Shown here: positions 1 through 15,000 of the stretch, piece by piece
Layout: every line of letters begins with the position of its first letter
Position numbering within the stretch: the first letter of the stretch is position 1
Source: Rostratula benghalensis
Lineage: Eukaryota; Chordata; Aves; Charadriiformes; Rostratulidae
NCBI GenBank assembly: GCA_013399305.1
Contig: VXAI01000015.1
Span: 1,559,965-1,623,964 of the forward strand
Reading direction: 5' to 3'
DNA: 64,000 bases
The notes under the pieces: model-generated
What the model saw: the letters and a program-made list of their open reading frames with translations, nothing else
Told to the model about the DNA's origin: nothing
Databases searched by the model: none
Translations under genes and position numbers: made by a program

Positions 1-3000
1 TACATAGTTCTGTGACACAATAAAATGATTGCTAGGATTATAACTGTCTGTAGCTGGAACTGAGAGCTATTTCTACACTGGGCAAATCAACCAACCAACC
101 TTCCCGTTCCCCACCTCCCTCACTAAAACCGCCAGAAAGTGTGTATAACCAGGATTTGATCTTTTTCTGCAGCATCCAGAAGAGCCTGTGGAAGCAACAA
201 CATGAAGCAGTCCTCTCCACCTGTAGCCTCACGTGCCTTATCACCAAATCACTCTGATGGGCTTTCTTCTGGCACTGAGTCAGTCTGCTTAAACATTTCC
301 CCATCTGTTTTTGGCTCCCTGCTGGATTTCTCCTGGATCCTGCAAGCAGTGAATTGTTTCGAAGGAAAATGACCCGACTGAAGCAAAATACAATTTGAAG
401 AACCCTCCACATTATTGCTAAGTCCTGGAGGATTAGTAGTTCCTAAGTTGCTTTGATGGCCAGGGCTAGCAGTGTTCTGGTAGGCAGAGCAAGTCTTAGG
501 TGGCCTCCTTAGCTCTGGTTTTGCCTCAGATTGTTTGAACTCCTCTTTCCTCAGAGCTGTCTTTTCTCCCAAGCTGCTCTTCTTCCTCTCTTACACACGT
601 GGTGTTGCTCTTCTGTGCAAACATACAGAATTTCAATCACGGTTGTTTTGGTTCCACTTTCCACTCTTTCTGTTTGAGTATTAAGTTATTTTTAATCAAA
701 CCACATCACATTTATTTTTGGGGTCACAGAAGCATATTTGGCATGTTTAAGTTGCCACTGTGAGGTTCTTCTCCAAACAGTTTGAACCATTATGTTGTAG
801 TCTGTACCAGACCATTCCTAGCAGCTGTGTTTATACAGCTCCTAGTAAAATGGGCGCCTGATTAAGATTTTGAATAGCTCATTCACTGTAAAAACGTTGT
901 TTTGAACCAGCTAAAGCTATTAAAAAAATTGGGATAATATATGATTAAAAGTTTTGGTGTGAAGAAATGTCAGTGGCAAAACCCTGCCAAATTTTAGGCC
1001 CAAAACATCATCACCAATAGTATCACAAAGATAACATTACTGGAATTTAATTGTGTAAGAAATGTTTTTCTTTTGCTTGTTGAAAAAAATAGCTAAAAAA
1101 AATCATGTGACAGGGACTAAAAATTCTGTGTTCAGAGTAGTCACAGAAATTGGTTGAAGTTTGGTAAATTATATGAAACTGAGGACAATAAATAGCCATT
1201 CTGCTCCTGCCGTGCCAGGCAACCTCTTCCTGAGGTTGGAGAAGTGATAGTTGGCGTGCCAGCAGCAATGCCTTCTGGTGTGCTGGGAGCCCTGCAGGCT
1301 TGCAAAGGGTTAAGGCTGGGAGGAAAAGGTACCTCATCTGGGCTATTCCCCACTGTGGGGTTGGCAGCTGCATTTCCAATATTCTGCAAGTTTGGCTACG
1401 TTCTTTTTTGCTGCAGATGCTGGCATTGAACACAACCAGTAAAGCCTGTATAAAGGCAGAGAAACGTTAAGTGCTGCTTGTGCTCCATTAAACTGGAATA
1501 CAATGATTAAAGGACCAAAAGCTACTTCAGCTGACAAACTCCATACTTAAATGTTTTTTAAATCGTAAACTAAGAGCAAAGATTTATAAGTTTGTGTCAC
1601 GATCCATAAATCTAAAACTCTTCTTGTCCTTTTACTCTAGACAAATGGCTTGTAGAGGAAATTGTGGTGGTTTGGATAACTCTAGGTTTCAGCAGTCAGC
1701 CCTCTTAGGTCAGACATGTAAGAAACATCTGTAATTGTTTGAGGAATTTGGCAGAGGATCTTGTACTTAAATCACATTTTCCCCTTTGAAAGTTGGAAAT
1801 GTCCATGTATAAATTCGACACACAAGCCACATACCTCTGCACTTGTGGAATTAGATGAGGTATCAGCTTGCTGTTACCTTGCAAATCCTACTGCAAGGCA
1901 AGGGCAAGTTGATACTTTGCTATAGTAAAAGAGACCAGCTTAACTTTCTTGAAAATTGAGTACCTTTTTTTGTGCCTCAGAATAAAATCTAATAGATTTA
2001 AGGGGAGCTGCCATTAAATGGCAGGCTACCTCACTGTTTAGAATTTCCCACTTGGTTTGGAATTTGACTAAGACTGAAATCAAAAGGTTGTTTGAATGAA
2101 ATTACACAAACCCTCCTTTCCAGGCTGAATTGCTGTTATGTGCATAGTTGTCATGTACTGGGCCTCTTGTGTGTAGTCTGTCTAGAATCATCTCATCTTG
2201 TAATGAGATCATGTGAATTCAAAGCATATCAAATTTAATCCTGGTTTTCAGGATTATACCCTGCAAATTTAAAATTGCAGAGTATAAGCAAGGCATAATG
2301 TTCCTGACTGCTTATTATAAAAAATGAGGCCCAGCTCATTGTGAAGTTAAGTCTTTGGTTCTGCCACTGAAAGCAGAATTCAGTAAACAGACTTCAGTGG
2401 GAAATGCAAGCTGATGTCTGGTGACCTTTGTCAAGCAGAACAAATGATTGCTACGTTTGCTAGAATTGTGTTAGTGCTGGATGCTTCTGGTACAGCCTGA
2501 GCAAATGAAGTTTAAAAGTCTGGCTGGCTATCAGCAAACATTGCCTTTTGATGGAGTCTACAAATGCTGTAGCACAGACCCTCCAGGCAGAATTTGAGTC
2601 CCTGCTATAATAGTTTCAGAAAGTGATTTTGCTTGTATGAGAAAAGCGTGATGAAAACAGGCAAAATCCAGAATAATGTGTTAAAATTACTTCCGGTGTG
2701 TCAGATTCCTGCACAGTGTGTCCTTTGGTGGACACAGACATTGTCTGAACAACCTGAGGAAGAGATCACACAGATGCTGCAGCTCTGTGTCTTCCAGCTC
2801 AGGAATGATGAAGAACAGCCATCCGCTATTTGAGCTTAGCTCAGCTCTTAGTGGATAAAGACCCAAAACCAGGCAATAAACGCGCCCTTCTGATTCTCCC
2901 CCTGACACCCCACCCTCTCCCCCCGCAAAAAAAGACGACAAAATTTGCAACTACTTGTTATCTTTTTTGTATTAATAACCTCTAAGACTCAAAAGGTGAT

Positions 3001-6000
3001 TGAGGGACTCGACTGTGTTTCTGACTTTGACTGCTCACACTGAAATGCTTGTACATTTATTGTGGAAGTGCCCTTGGTAGCTTTGAGCTCGAGGATGTAC
3101 CAGATAGACTTCTTCCTAGCAGCACGCAGTGACCAGTCTCCCGTGACATCAAGCCTTTCCATGTTCAGCACCCTGCTTTATTTTAAGGACAAGCTTAGTT
3201 GGTTGTCAATAGTCCTTCTGAGGCAGGGATTTCTACTGTGGTTGATTGAGTGAGAATCACCCCAGAGGGAATGAAGGTGGGAGAATCGTCTCCCTTGAAG
3301 GTGTTCCTGGAACAAAAAAAAATGCCACTACTGTCTATGTCACTACTGTAGCACCATGGAAAACAGGCTTACTATTTTCTTGCAACACTTCCTGCTACCT
3401 TCTTTGTTCTTGTTTTCCTTTCTGTCCTCTGTCCTCTATACTTTTTCCTTATTGCTCTCTTTTTCACGTTTAGTTTTCACTTATTCCTTTACACACTTAA
3501 TCTGAGGCAGTCAGTTCTAACTCTTTTTTTTTTTGCCTTTACTCCCTGGGAAACATCCACATCTTTTCTGTTCCCAGGGCTTTTTTGTATGCCAGCACTG
3601 GCACATTAGCCACCTTCAAGCCTCCCTGCACCTCCAGCCAGGCACGTGGTTGATAACAACAGACTGGGGGCCAGACTGGCCTCAGCTGAGTATCTCCCCT
3701 TTGGGGTGTTCTTGGTGGCTACTGCCATGGTTGGTGCAGCATGGCCCAGTTTCTCAGTGTGTGCTGGGGATGGCAAGAAGGGTTGGCATAGAAAGCACAA
3801 AGCAGTCTGGCATCTTCCACAATTTCATTTATTTTCCCTATAAAGAGTATAGGTTTCCTTTTCAGGAAGATTAACTTTTTTGGAAGATATTTTTTGCACC
3901 TTCAGGGGAATGCAGTGTAATATTTCCCTTGCAAGCCTGTCTGAACCACTTCAAGAAGTTGCAGTGAGTACGTTAGAGCTGATTGGCAGTTGTCAGTCAC
4001 TGCTTATACATCTTCAGTGTTTTTCTTTGGCAGGCTGAATTGCCTGATACAGCTCTCTGGAATGTAGCAGGGAGCAGTGTAGGTTTTTCATTTAATTGCT
4101 TGTGGAGATAGCTGCATGATTGTGGTGTCAGAAAATATTGCTAAATCTCAGGGGATTTCTTGCCATTTTGTTGCCACAATAAGGTCACAGTTGTCACAGT
4201 GGCTTAGTACAGCCACAGAATATATGTACAAAAATTTATGTGGCCTGAAAATGTAGTGCAATAATAAAATACTCTATTTACATATCTGCAACCTGCATTC
4301 ATTTGAGTCTTCTGGTGCTGCTTTTGTCCTTTGCGGTATTGTTTAAATGCGTATTTCTCATATTTGAGATTTATAAAGATGTTAAGAATTTTATGCTGTC
4401 AGTCTGGTAACATTTTGCAACCAGTCTTAAATATGGTCCTACTTTTGTGGGTTTGTGGCTCTCAGCTGTCTTCGTCACACAGGCATTTCAGTTTTGTAAT
4501 TCTGTATTTGTAAGGAATTTGTTCCACAGTAGAAGTACCATTGCATTGTTAATACCAAGATGACCTGAATATGAGGTGTTGAGCAAACATAGCCAGTTTC
4601 CACTTGAGGTTTTTTGGATTGTCCTGAAGCCCAGCCTGTCCATGTTGTAGAGCATTTGCAAAGTGAGATGAATGCAGTGCAGAGCTGCTGGGGAATTACA
4701 GGAAAGCAGTCGCTTGAGCCAAAAACAAGGTTGCTGTGTTTCCAGCCATCCCCTAGCAGGTACCGTTTTTCTGTGTGTCATAGTTGAGATCTCCTTGTAT
4801 GCAAAATATTAGCCTACAACAGGAGTGGCTTTTTCCAGCAGAAATGATCTTAGTTACACAAGTGGGAAAAATGCTTTCTCTGTATTGTGTTTTTGAAGAT
4901 CCTTTTCTCACACTATAATCTTTGTGTCTGATCCTTTTGTCTCCTGTGAGATGTTTCAAGTATTACGATTAAGTCAGAAGAGCATTCACCCTGTGAGCAA
5001 CACGAATTATTTGTTACCTGTATCTGTGGGATTAGACCATGAACTCTTTAGCTGAAAATACCCCTGGCAGGTTGCTCAAATGCACAGTCATTCTGGCCCG
5101 AGCAGAATTGCTTACCTAAGTAAAAAAACTCAATGTGATCTTGCAGTACTACTGAGCGAACTCATAGGTACATTCATCGTGGTGCAGTATTTGTGGAGGA
5201 GCTTTCCTTATGCTTCTTTGTGCTTTTACGATTTCCATTTGTCATGGCCTTGCTGTCCCTGACTTCTGGCTTTATTTTTAGTAGGAGCTTTGTGTCTCTG
5301 TTGTGATGCATTTGGGAATTCTCTGCTTTTTCTCTCAGAACTTAAACTGGAGAGAGATTTTCAGTATGTCTCGGAGAACAGATCTGAAATCCAAACTAAT
5401 CAGACTAATCTGATAAAATATGTTTTAGAATTAACCAATCTGCTGCTCTGTAGAAAGCATACCTAAGCAGTATCTAGTGTCTGTAGCCACAGGATGGGGG
5501 GGGAGCCGACATGTAGGATGACTGCATTCTGCTACTGCAGCAGCAAAGAATTTCCTAAGAAGACTGAACATGATAACCACAGTCCAGTGTCTTAGCCCAA
5601 ACGTGCTAATAAATGTTTGTGCACAAACCCAGCCTCTATGAGAAAGGAGAAAGTGAGCAGAAAAATCATCCCTGGAAACCTGGAGGATTTTTAAGGTGAA
5701 TAGGGAGACAAGGGGGAAAAATAGCATTTTCAGGCTGTAATGAAAGATGGCTTTGGAGGATGCATGCATGCAAGGAGCCTGAGGGAGGAAGTGGAAGATA
5801 GAAAATTCTATGTCTTTGAACACTGACAAATCACCAGGCTATGCTTAATGATCTGACAGCATCTTCTCACCAGCTCTGTCAACATTAGAGCTATTAATCA
5901 CTTTTATGGATTCATAGTATTAGGTAACACAACTTTTCTATCAACACACAATTTTTCCTGCCTGCTGAGCTGAAGAGCAGCTTCTTATTGCTACTTCAGC

Positions 6001-9000
6001 AGGGAAAGCGTACAAACAAGCAGGTTGTATTCCATTTCAGATTGTGATATATGTCCCAGACCAAGTTTTGTCTGCAACAACCATTGGAAGCTTGAGGTGT
6101 TGATTCCAAAAACTATTCTTTTGCTATTCATCATCAAAGAGTTAGTTAAATGTTTCTTCTGATCAAAATATTTGTGGCTTTACAACCCTCTAAGGAGACT
6201 TACCAGTGTCCCCTTTGATTGAGTTTGGGAATGGCTGAAAGTATAAAACGTATAAATGAAGAGGTTTTCATAAAGATGGTGTTTGTTTCGGGAAGCAGTG
6301 GTATCTTCATCTTCACCATTTGTTACTGGGAAGCAACAGTGTCATCACATTTGTTGGGAGACAAGCCGTATACAGCTGCTGAATGGAACTGATTCTTAAA
6401 AAGCTATTTTATAAGAAGCATCATTTATCACACTAATCCACTGAGCATCCTTGATGCTGCCAAAACTAATGGGTATACTGTAACATCAGCAACCACATTG
6501 AGATAAGAAATCAGAGTCTTTTGGGTTTGGACTTCTTTGTATTTAAAATGTTTTTGTGTGAAGATGTTGTTGATGTTTTTGCTGGTGATGGTACATTGGT
6601 CATTCACGTGATTTGCCATAGATTGTAGCTTTTTGGAACAGAAAGGACTGTGCAGTACTCATGCTGTTAAACTTCAAGAAAATACTTCATGTATAAAGTG
6701 ATGAGATTTGTGGTCAACTAAAGAGTGTGTGGAAAGAGGGACAGGAGAACTGGAATTGGGGGGATTCCAGTTGCGAGTAACATGGAGGCCAGACGCTGCT
6801 ATTTGTAGGATGGAGTTTCTGCCTCTAACACAACGATGGTGAGAAGACAGTCAGAAGTGCGTTCTGATTTGACCATGCTTATGAGCTTTCTTGTTTCACT
6901 AAGTATATTTGCATATTTGAATTCCTTAAGGCAGACCTTCCAAGAAGAATTTAAATCAAACTTTAACATTTGCCAGAATGAAAATTAATGTTGTATAACT
7001 GATCACAAAACCACAGTTTATGCTTGAGTGCAAGTATCAAAGAGGACCTTGGCATAACTAACACAATATCCTATGCAATTATTCATAGTTGAAAAGGAAT
7101 TAATCCCTTTCCAAAGGGCCAGCACAAGTCTTTCAATGGCGCATAAGCCTGCTTTTGAGGGAGCAGGTGCTAGCAAGCCCTGAGGATTCAGATTTCAAAA
7201 CAATCTGTACTCTGCATTGGCCCGTGCAAATATCTTAAAAACAAATTTTCAGACTCTTATTCTCTTACAAATTTGCTATAAATTCTATATATCGTGAATT
7301 TTGCTGTAACTTACATGGCATGCACAAATTCTGTACGAGCAGGACTTTGATCATCTGAGTCTGGAGCTAGACAGTATCAGCTTTAAGTTGTGATAGAACA
7401 AAGCTGTAATTGAGGATTGGCCAGGTCTCTTTGCCAAGCTGCTCATTTTGATCATTCATAGCAAGAGATCCTTATTTTGTAAAAACCCTTTTGTTGGTGA
7501 AGACAGCAGACAGGTTCTATTCTGTCCTTGGAGAAGGTGGCATGGTGCCAGCGTCAGCAGCCAGCAATCCAAAGTGTTGCATTTAATCACAGGATTAATT
7601 TTTTCCTCTTATTGGCTTTTCCTTTCAATATCACCAAGCATGACATGTTGTAAAACAGTAACACTAGTTGAACAAGGGTTGGCTAGCATCTCTAAGCCCC
7701 CTGGCTATGTTGATAGCAAAATGAACATTTGGCTTGATGTGCAGCCAATAGAGACTCCCAGGAAACCAAACCAGGAAAACACAGTTGTCAATGAATAGGC
7801 CATGTGCCGGGTGAAGAATTAGGGAAGCGGAAGCAAGATGCACCTGGGTATAAGAGCTGAACCAGTTCTTGTGGGTTTGTGGGTTTTTTTCTTACAAATT
7901 TCAAGCATCCATGGTTTCAATGTTATGTCAAACACCTGAGTTTTCAAGCTATAGATACAATCCATTAAGGGTCTATGGTTACATCAGAATGTATTTATTT
8001 TAGACTTTTAGACTTAGTTACCTTCTAAAAGTAGATGGTAGTAGATCCAGATCAAGCTGAAGATTTGTACTGATCCTACTGAACCTAATGACTGCAAGAG
8101 GTTGTGCTTTGCATTGAATCATATAGGAAAAAAGGCCCCCTCTCCCGTTTGGGTTTTTTTTTTCTCTCAGAGGGATGATGGTAGATTCAAAACTTTTTTT
8201 TTAGCCTCAGAGTCTCAGCAGTGACTGGTGAGCATCCCTAGTGCGCTATGCCATCGTGCAGAAATCTGGTCATAGGTAGGAGTGCTTGTGGTGGAGGAAA
8301 AGGCAGGCATAGTCTGTCAACACCTGCGTCTGCAAATGACTAGATTCTTCCTCTTGATTCAAGGGACTTCTCTGGTCTTGTGTTGGAATGAAAGTTTAGC
8401 AGAATTTGGTGTGAATGGAAAGTGCAAGTGTAGATAATTCTCTACTTGGCAAAGTAGTATATGTGAGCTTCCAGAAGCCTGTGTTATGTGGGTGATTAAT
8501 ATCTTAAAACTTATATGAATATATTCCCATCTTTCAATAATCTATATTGTAACCTATGAATATTATGCTGCTAATGGTCTGTGCTGCCAAAGACAGGTGA
8601 TAGAACCTTACACATATGAGAAGGTAAGTGTACCTTCAGGCTAATGTCCCTTTAAATTAAGATTTCTCTTTGTGGATTTGACTCATTTTACTGATCTCTT
8701 CAGTATAAATGCACAGATTTGCATGTGCCATTTTCAGACAAAGTTGCATTTTGTGAGCTTTTTATAATCACTAGATCGGGCAAACAATAGTAACTTAGTC
8801 TATTGTATAAATAATATAGCTGCTAACAGTAGAAGGACCGTTGTGTTGCGTGGTACAGTCAGAGGCTGGTGCAAGCTTGTTGGGGCTGGGTTCCCTTGAA
8901 AGCAAAGATTTCAGATTGTTGCCCTGACTTGCGGTTGTTCTTAATGCCCATTTTACAGGACCTGCTTCTGTCAATTCTTTCTTGTGCTGGAGATCATTCT

Positions 9001-12000
9001 GCAATGAAACTGTTCTATGATTGATAATCTTGTGAAAAGATTTCAATAACTCAAACGTAAACATCCACAAATGGTTCTCATGTTGCTTTTTCAAACAGAC
9101 ACCATGTGGCAGCTCTCAAGGGAGTGGCATAATATTTTTTTTTCAAGAATTAAGCTTTTAAGCCTCCACTTCCCACCACAGGCCTTCTCTCTCAAGGAGC
9201 TGAAACTTGAGGTTGCAGGGATTAGGTAGGGTTATGTGTTTATGTAAATATGAAGTATTGACTAGAAATCGCAAGAGGAGACTGCAACCAAACAGCTGTC
9301 ATTGCAAATTTAGTATTTATTGCAGAGTAAAACAAAATGCCTTATTGTTTAGAGCATTATTTGCCTTGGGCATTGGCTTAGTTGCGTTGGCTGAACAGAA
9401 TTTCCTAACTCCCTTTTCCACACCATGGAAGATTAAGTAGATAACAGCAACAATTGGCTGTTTTGATCTGGCCTTGCCACATGTTCCAAGCATCTACTTC
9501 ATCATCCAACTGAATTGTTTTTCTTTCATGGCTGCAGAGCTTTACTCCTACTTTACCATCACTGCCACTTCTGCTCCATCAGGGGCTTATTTCTAAGCTT
9601 TCTGTCTGGTCAAAAGGGAACAATTTAAAGAGATCCCTGCTGCATAGCACATAAATTCTTTATGCACAGGGAGTGTTCCTGACACATTAAAAGTATGCAA
9701 AGTCTTTCGGAGTTTCAAAAAAGCTCCATTGAAGAAACAAGCTCAATGCAAAAATTAGAGGAATTGCGTGATCAAGCCTTGGTACTCTTGGTAGATAACA
9801 GCTCAAAAAGCTGTGATGCTACGTGGTGATAGTAATGAAAGTTGGAGACAATGAACTGCAGAGTATTTCTGGGAAGGGCTTTCCTGTGAAACTTCACTGA
9901 CTGTTCTCATGTGCCATCCCACCATCTGCTGGGAAAAGGCTTCTGATCAGCCTGACAAGTGGGTCACGTATGTTTCCTGCATTTTTGCAGGCCCCCAGCC
10001 AAGGCAGCCCTAATCAGACCTTTTTCAAAATGCTTACTTGGTTTCTGAACAGAATTTATCAGCTGGCAAAGAGCAGTGATTTAACTACTTCACTCCTTGA
10101 TGTAATTGGATGTTGTAAGAAAAGCTGTCAAAGTCCTGGTAGAAGGGGACGTGTGCTGGAGATGTTGGTGACAGTGTTGCTGGCCATCTTCTCAGGAAAA
10201 CACAGAGCTGAGGCTTCTGGCTTCCTTTTTGACAAGGGTTGAGGTGGGCTCCAGCTGGTGCTCAATTCCAGCTGTGCTGGATGGTTGCTTGTTGATTCCT
10301 CGCACTTGGTACTACATTCCTGTTCGTGTTGGGTCTTTGTTCAGAAGGAAGGAATACACTAATACACAGGAAAATCTCTTTTTCTGTGTGCTTAGAGGCG
10401 TTGGTCTGTTAATCTGTTGTATATTAGTCCGTGTTGTAGGTGGCGTGTTTTGGCTTACATGTAATAGGGAATGGTCCTGCGGTCTGACCCAGTGGAGTTG
10501 CAGCTTTTGGTTGCAAAAGCTTTGAAGGGCCAGAGTTTGCAGCCCTGTTAAAATAGAACATAACTGGGAGTGTCTGGAAGCTGAGCACGTATCTTCATTT
10601 GAACGGTTTTCTTCTCACACAGCTGCGATGGTAGGAGATGAGGTAGTGCTAAACGATTATAATACTGACAGAGCTGTGTTTCTTTATGCTTATTTTAGTT
10701 CCTGTGTTGTGAGTATTTCAGCAAGCTGTAAGCACTGTAGGCACCACTGCTTTCATGGTTTCAAACAGCGGTGCTTGAACTTGCAGACCACCTGGTGGCC
10801 AAGAATGATGGTAGATTCTGAAAGAGTGCTCCTTAGCGTGGAAGGTTCTGTGCAGATGATCACTAGCAGAGTTGCTCCAGTTACTGAACTTGAGGTACTG
10901 AAGTGAACTGGCTGGCTGGGCTTCTGCATCTGCATTGCAGATTTGCTCTTATCTACTAGATCGATGTTGGGCTTGGCTATGCTAATGCTATTTTTCTACC
11001 GGACTGCAGCTAATTACCCAGCACTGGCAGCATCCACCTGTAAGGTTGTGCCTACTCTGCAGAAAGGGGATGCTTAAGGAGCAAAACATTTCAAGGTGAC
11101 TGTCACGGTCCACCCTCCACTTGTTCCTATGGCACTGGAGATGAATTTGCAACACTGATTGACTAAAATGTGACAGTATGGAACTTAAAATTGAGGGGAA
11201 GTAACACATTATTATGGTGCTTTATGGTTGCCTTTCGCTGAATATACAGAAAATGCCATCATAAAAGACAGATGTAAAACTTGCCTTCCCTGTTTACTAA
11301 AAAAAGGACCTTGTGCCTACTGAGAAATCCAGAAATTTCTAAAATTGAGAATGTGCCAGACAAACAATGAGCAAATGAATGTGTCCTTTCTGAAAACCTT
11401 TTCTGATCCAGAGGATGCAGTTCTTATTTTGCCTTCCCTTGCTTCTGTAGAGTCACACTGCCGTTAGACTAGACCTCAAGCTGAATACAACTGTTTGTAA
11501 TATTGTTTGCCCACAAAGCAAGGTGTGGTGTTAGAAGTAGCTTTCAACACAAAAGCCAGTAACAAACAATAGATTTCACTAATAATAATTAAAAAAAAAA
11601 AGTTGTGTTGGTTTGTTCAGCCAACAACTTTCCTGGTTTAAAAGAAAATAATGCCTGTCCAAACCATGTTCTTTTCAATAGAGGTTATCTAACAAATCTT
11701 TCACACTTTTATCAGTCTGCAAATCAACTTGACACAGTCATCGATTGCTAAAATTTTAGATTCAGTGCTAACTGCTGGACTCAAGTTTGTTTAGGACTCA
11801 CTAGCAGAGCCACACGGGACTGGCACTTTCACCATTTACCATGGCTCTGTGAGGCAGCTGCAGATCATTTACTCTGTCTCCTGAGTCACAGTTTAGGAAC
11901 CCTTAATCCAAAACAAATGCTGTAAATCGTTCCCTGTGGACCCAGCGAAGTCATCCAAGCTGAAGATGGATGGGAAATTACAACAATTTGCAAGAGAGAT

Positions 12001-15000
12001 GTTTCAGAGAGGTTCTGTTTTTCATGATTTGTACTCCTAACTCGGGGAGGGGGAGATGGAGATTTAGTTCTCTGGCAGGCAACTGCTCAGAGTCCGTGCA
12101 CAGAGTCTTGCTGGAGTTTCCTGAACGCAGTGTGGTATGTGTGCATCGTGGGGTGGTGGAAAAACAAGTCATGCATTCTCTAGCCTGTCACCACGGGCTT
12201 TCTGCCTGTTTGAAGGGAGCCGAGCACGTTAAGTTTTTTTCTTTGTCGCTGGTTGTGCTGCCATAAATGAGCAAGGCAAGATTCTATGTAATTTGAACCA
12301 TTCGACGCCTGTGTGTTTGTGAGGGCGAACGTTCAGAGTCGAGTCAAACACATAGGAAACAAAATCTTGGTGGAAAGTGAATCTGTTTCTCCTTGCGTGC
12401 TCCTCCCCTCTGCAGCCCAGGCAGCCTTTCTGCCAGCAGCTCACACCCAGACTGACTTAGAAGGGCGCAGCTCTGCTGAAATGGTTTAAGTGCCCAGATG
12501 CCCCTCAGCCCCTTCTGCACTGCACCCCAGCCCCCTGCAGGGAGGAAGGAGCCAGGGTCAGGGAGGGGCGGTGCAGAGGCTTTTTCTACCTCTATTAAGA
12601 TGTTCTGGATTCACTTTAACCCCTTCCTTGTATTGCTGACACAAATTGTGAAGAACTGAAAACATTTCCAGTTCAGGGCTGGGTTCTTCTGTCTTGGCAT
12701 CTGTTACTATTCTGAATGAGGATACTTGTATTTTCTTGCTGGCTGTGTTCATTGTATCTTTAGCATAACCATATTATTACCTCTAACCTTTTTTCTCCCC
12801 AACAGTCACAAAAAGTCCTTGAGAAACTAAAGCTATGGTTTTGTGAATTCAAGAGAAGCAAGGAATATTAAAGGAGCCACTCTGTATCAAGTACTAAAAG
12901 ACAGAAGGCAGATGTCTTTTCTCATCTTGCACAGTTAAAACAAGCATCCAAGCTTTTGCTTTTCTTTCTAATAACCTTTTGAGGGAGGACTATTTTCTGT
13001 ACAGCCTTTGCAAGCAATGAGTTTTGCAATTCAGAAAGCCTAACAAGTCTTAAGTATTTATTAATTCACAAAGATGATTGCTTTTGTTCATGGCTGGAAG
13101 AGATTAATTCAGACCACAACCTCCAGATGTTCTGGGGACTGTGGTTTGCCTTGAGCTGTCATGGGAAGGAAGAAGAGAGAATATGATGCTTTAGAAGGTA
13201 AATACAGAGGTGAAGTGCTTGTATGGGCAATGCTCCATTTTGAGAGAAAAGGCAGGACTCAAACAGTCTTTCCTTTAATTACAAAAAATCAAAGCAAAGC
13301 ACCATGAAGAGCAAACAGATATGTTAACTTGTCAATTACTTGATTGATCTGGTGTTGTAAAAAGAACCACCCACCCACCCTGCTGATACCTGTGGTTAAT
13401 GTTGAAGAGCTATTAAAATGAGTGTGTCATTCGTGTCTGAGAATTGAACAGCGTAAAGCGTAAACGGTTCTTTTCCTACCTGTAGTGTATGGAAACAGGC
13501 CTGTAAGCATGTCAGAAATTATGTATAAACAATTTGGGAGGGGTGCTGTGCTAGAAGATGAGGAAGAGGATGGGCCCCACTCCACATTGGCATCTCCATG
13601 CCCAATCTCTTGATTTAAGGACTTAATAGTCTTGCTGGTAATCACTAATTTGAGCCATTCTTGCAGTAAATCTTGAGAGTGGTTCTAACACTTCCCAATT
13701 ATTATTTTATTGACATACCTTTGTATTCTTTTAAAAGGAAAACTTCCCAGCACTGCTGAGGGAGTGCAGTTAATGGTAAAGGTGAGGTGTTTCCGGAATA
13801 AAAAAAAATTGCTGAATTGTGGAATATACAGGCAAGCTGGTGAAAAAGTAACCCTTGACCAGGTTGCTTACTCTATCTACTTGACTATACTTTTTCAGAT
13901 AAATAAAAAAGAGCTTTTATTCAGTCCAGTAAGTGAATGAAAAAGTATTTTTTGTAGAATTCAAATGTGCATCCTGGAATTAAGACATGAAAAATGGACA
14001 ACTTTGGCTCTGGGAAAAAAAATTGCTTTTCATATTCACCGAAGGGCAATTCAAGGGTTTAACTTCCCAGAACATGTTTCATTTTTGCCATGTTATTGCC
14101 CTTTGGAGTCAGGTACAGTGCATTACATTTTGATAAGTTATGAGTTTCCTTCAAAGTTTTTTTCAGAATATGAATTGTAGCTCTGTGCTTGGATTTTCCA
14201 GTAGTCATACCAAAAATTTTGACGGTACCATGTGAGACCAGGAAGTTTGGGGCTGTTTGCGTTTCAGAACAAATTTATAAAACAGGTTTAGAAAAGGGCT
14301 GGAGTGACTGAGCCTCTGATTTTTTTATTTGTTTGTTTGATTATTTCCGCCCCTGTGAAATTAAAGGAGATGAAAGCAGAGTTCTACCTTTGCAAGCTTT
14401 GCTTATAGCCATAGGTGGCAGGTCGATGTGATAGCTGTCCTCCTGTGATGTGCAGGTCCACGCTTCCCTTCACCGTTACGGTAGACTCTGCTGTTGAAGA
14501 GGAATGTCAGGGAACGTAAGGTATCCCAGAGCCTAAGACATTTTCTAGTATAAGCCAAAACTAGTTTGCTTGTGGTATATGACTTTCAGGAAACATTTGA
14601 GGGAGGAAAGACAGGAGGGATAAGGGGTTCATTCAGAAAAACTGAACAGTAAATTATTCTTATTACACTGTTATAGCTGTTCAGCAAGAAGTAAATGTTT
14701 AGATTTTTTTTTCTGAGAAACAGAATGGTGGTCCATACTCTTTAGATTAAATCAAATGGAAAACCCCATAAATTATGAACTCCAGCAAAGTTCAGGAGCA
14801 ACTGGGTATTTAAAAAGTACGCATACTAATGATGACTATTGCTATTGGAAGCAATGGTAGAACTCCACAGACAAAACATCCCACAGTTCAGATCTGTAGC
14901 CAAACCTCTTGCTTGAAAGTTTGGCCTGGAAATTTCTCAACAGTTAAATCATAAGACGCTTGACGCTTCTCATTCTCATCCCAGCTGGGAGTCTGGAAAG

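Noticed and set aside
12380..12590. C/G-richer patch considered as a promoter or CpG island
   Set aside because: Few CpG dinucleotides, no TATA or initiator context, and no exon 1-like coding sequence next to it.
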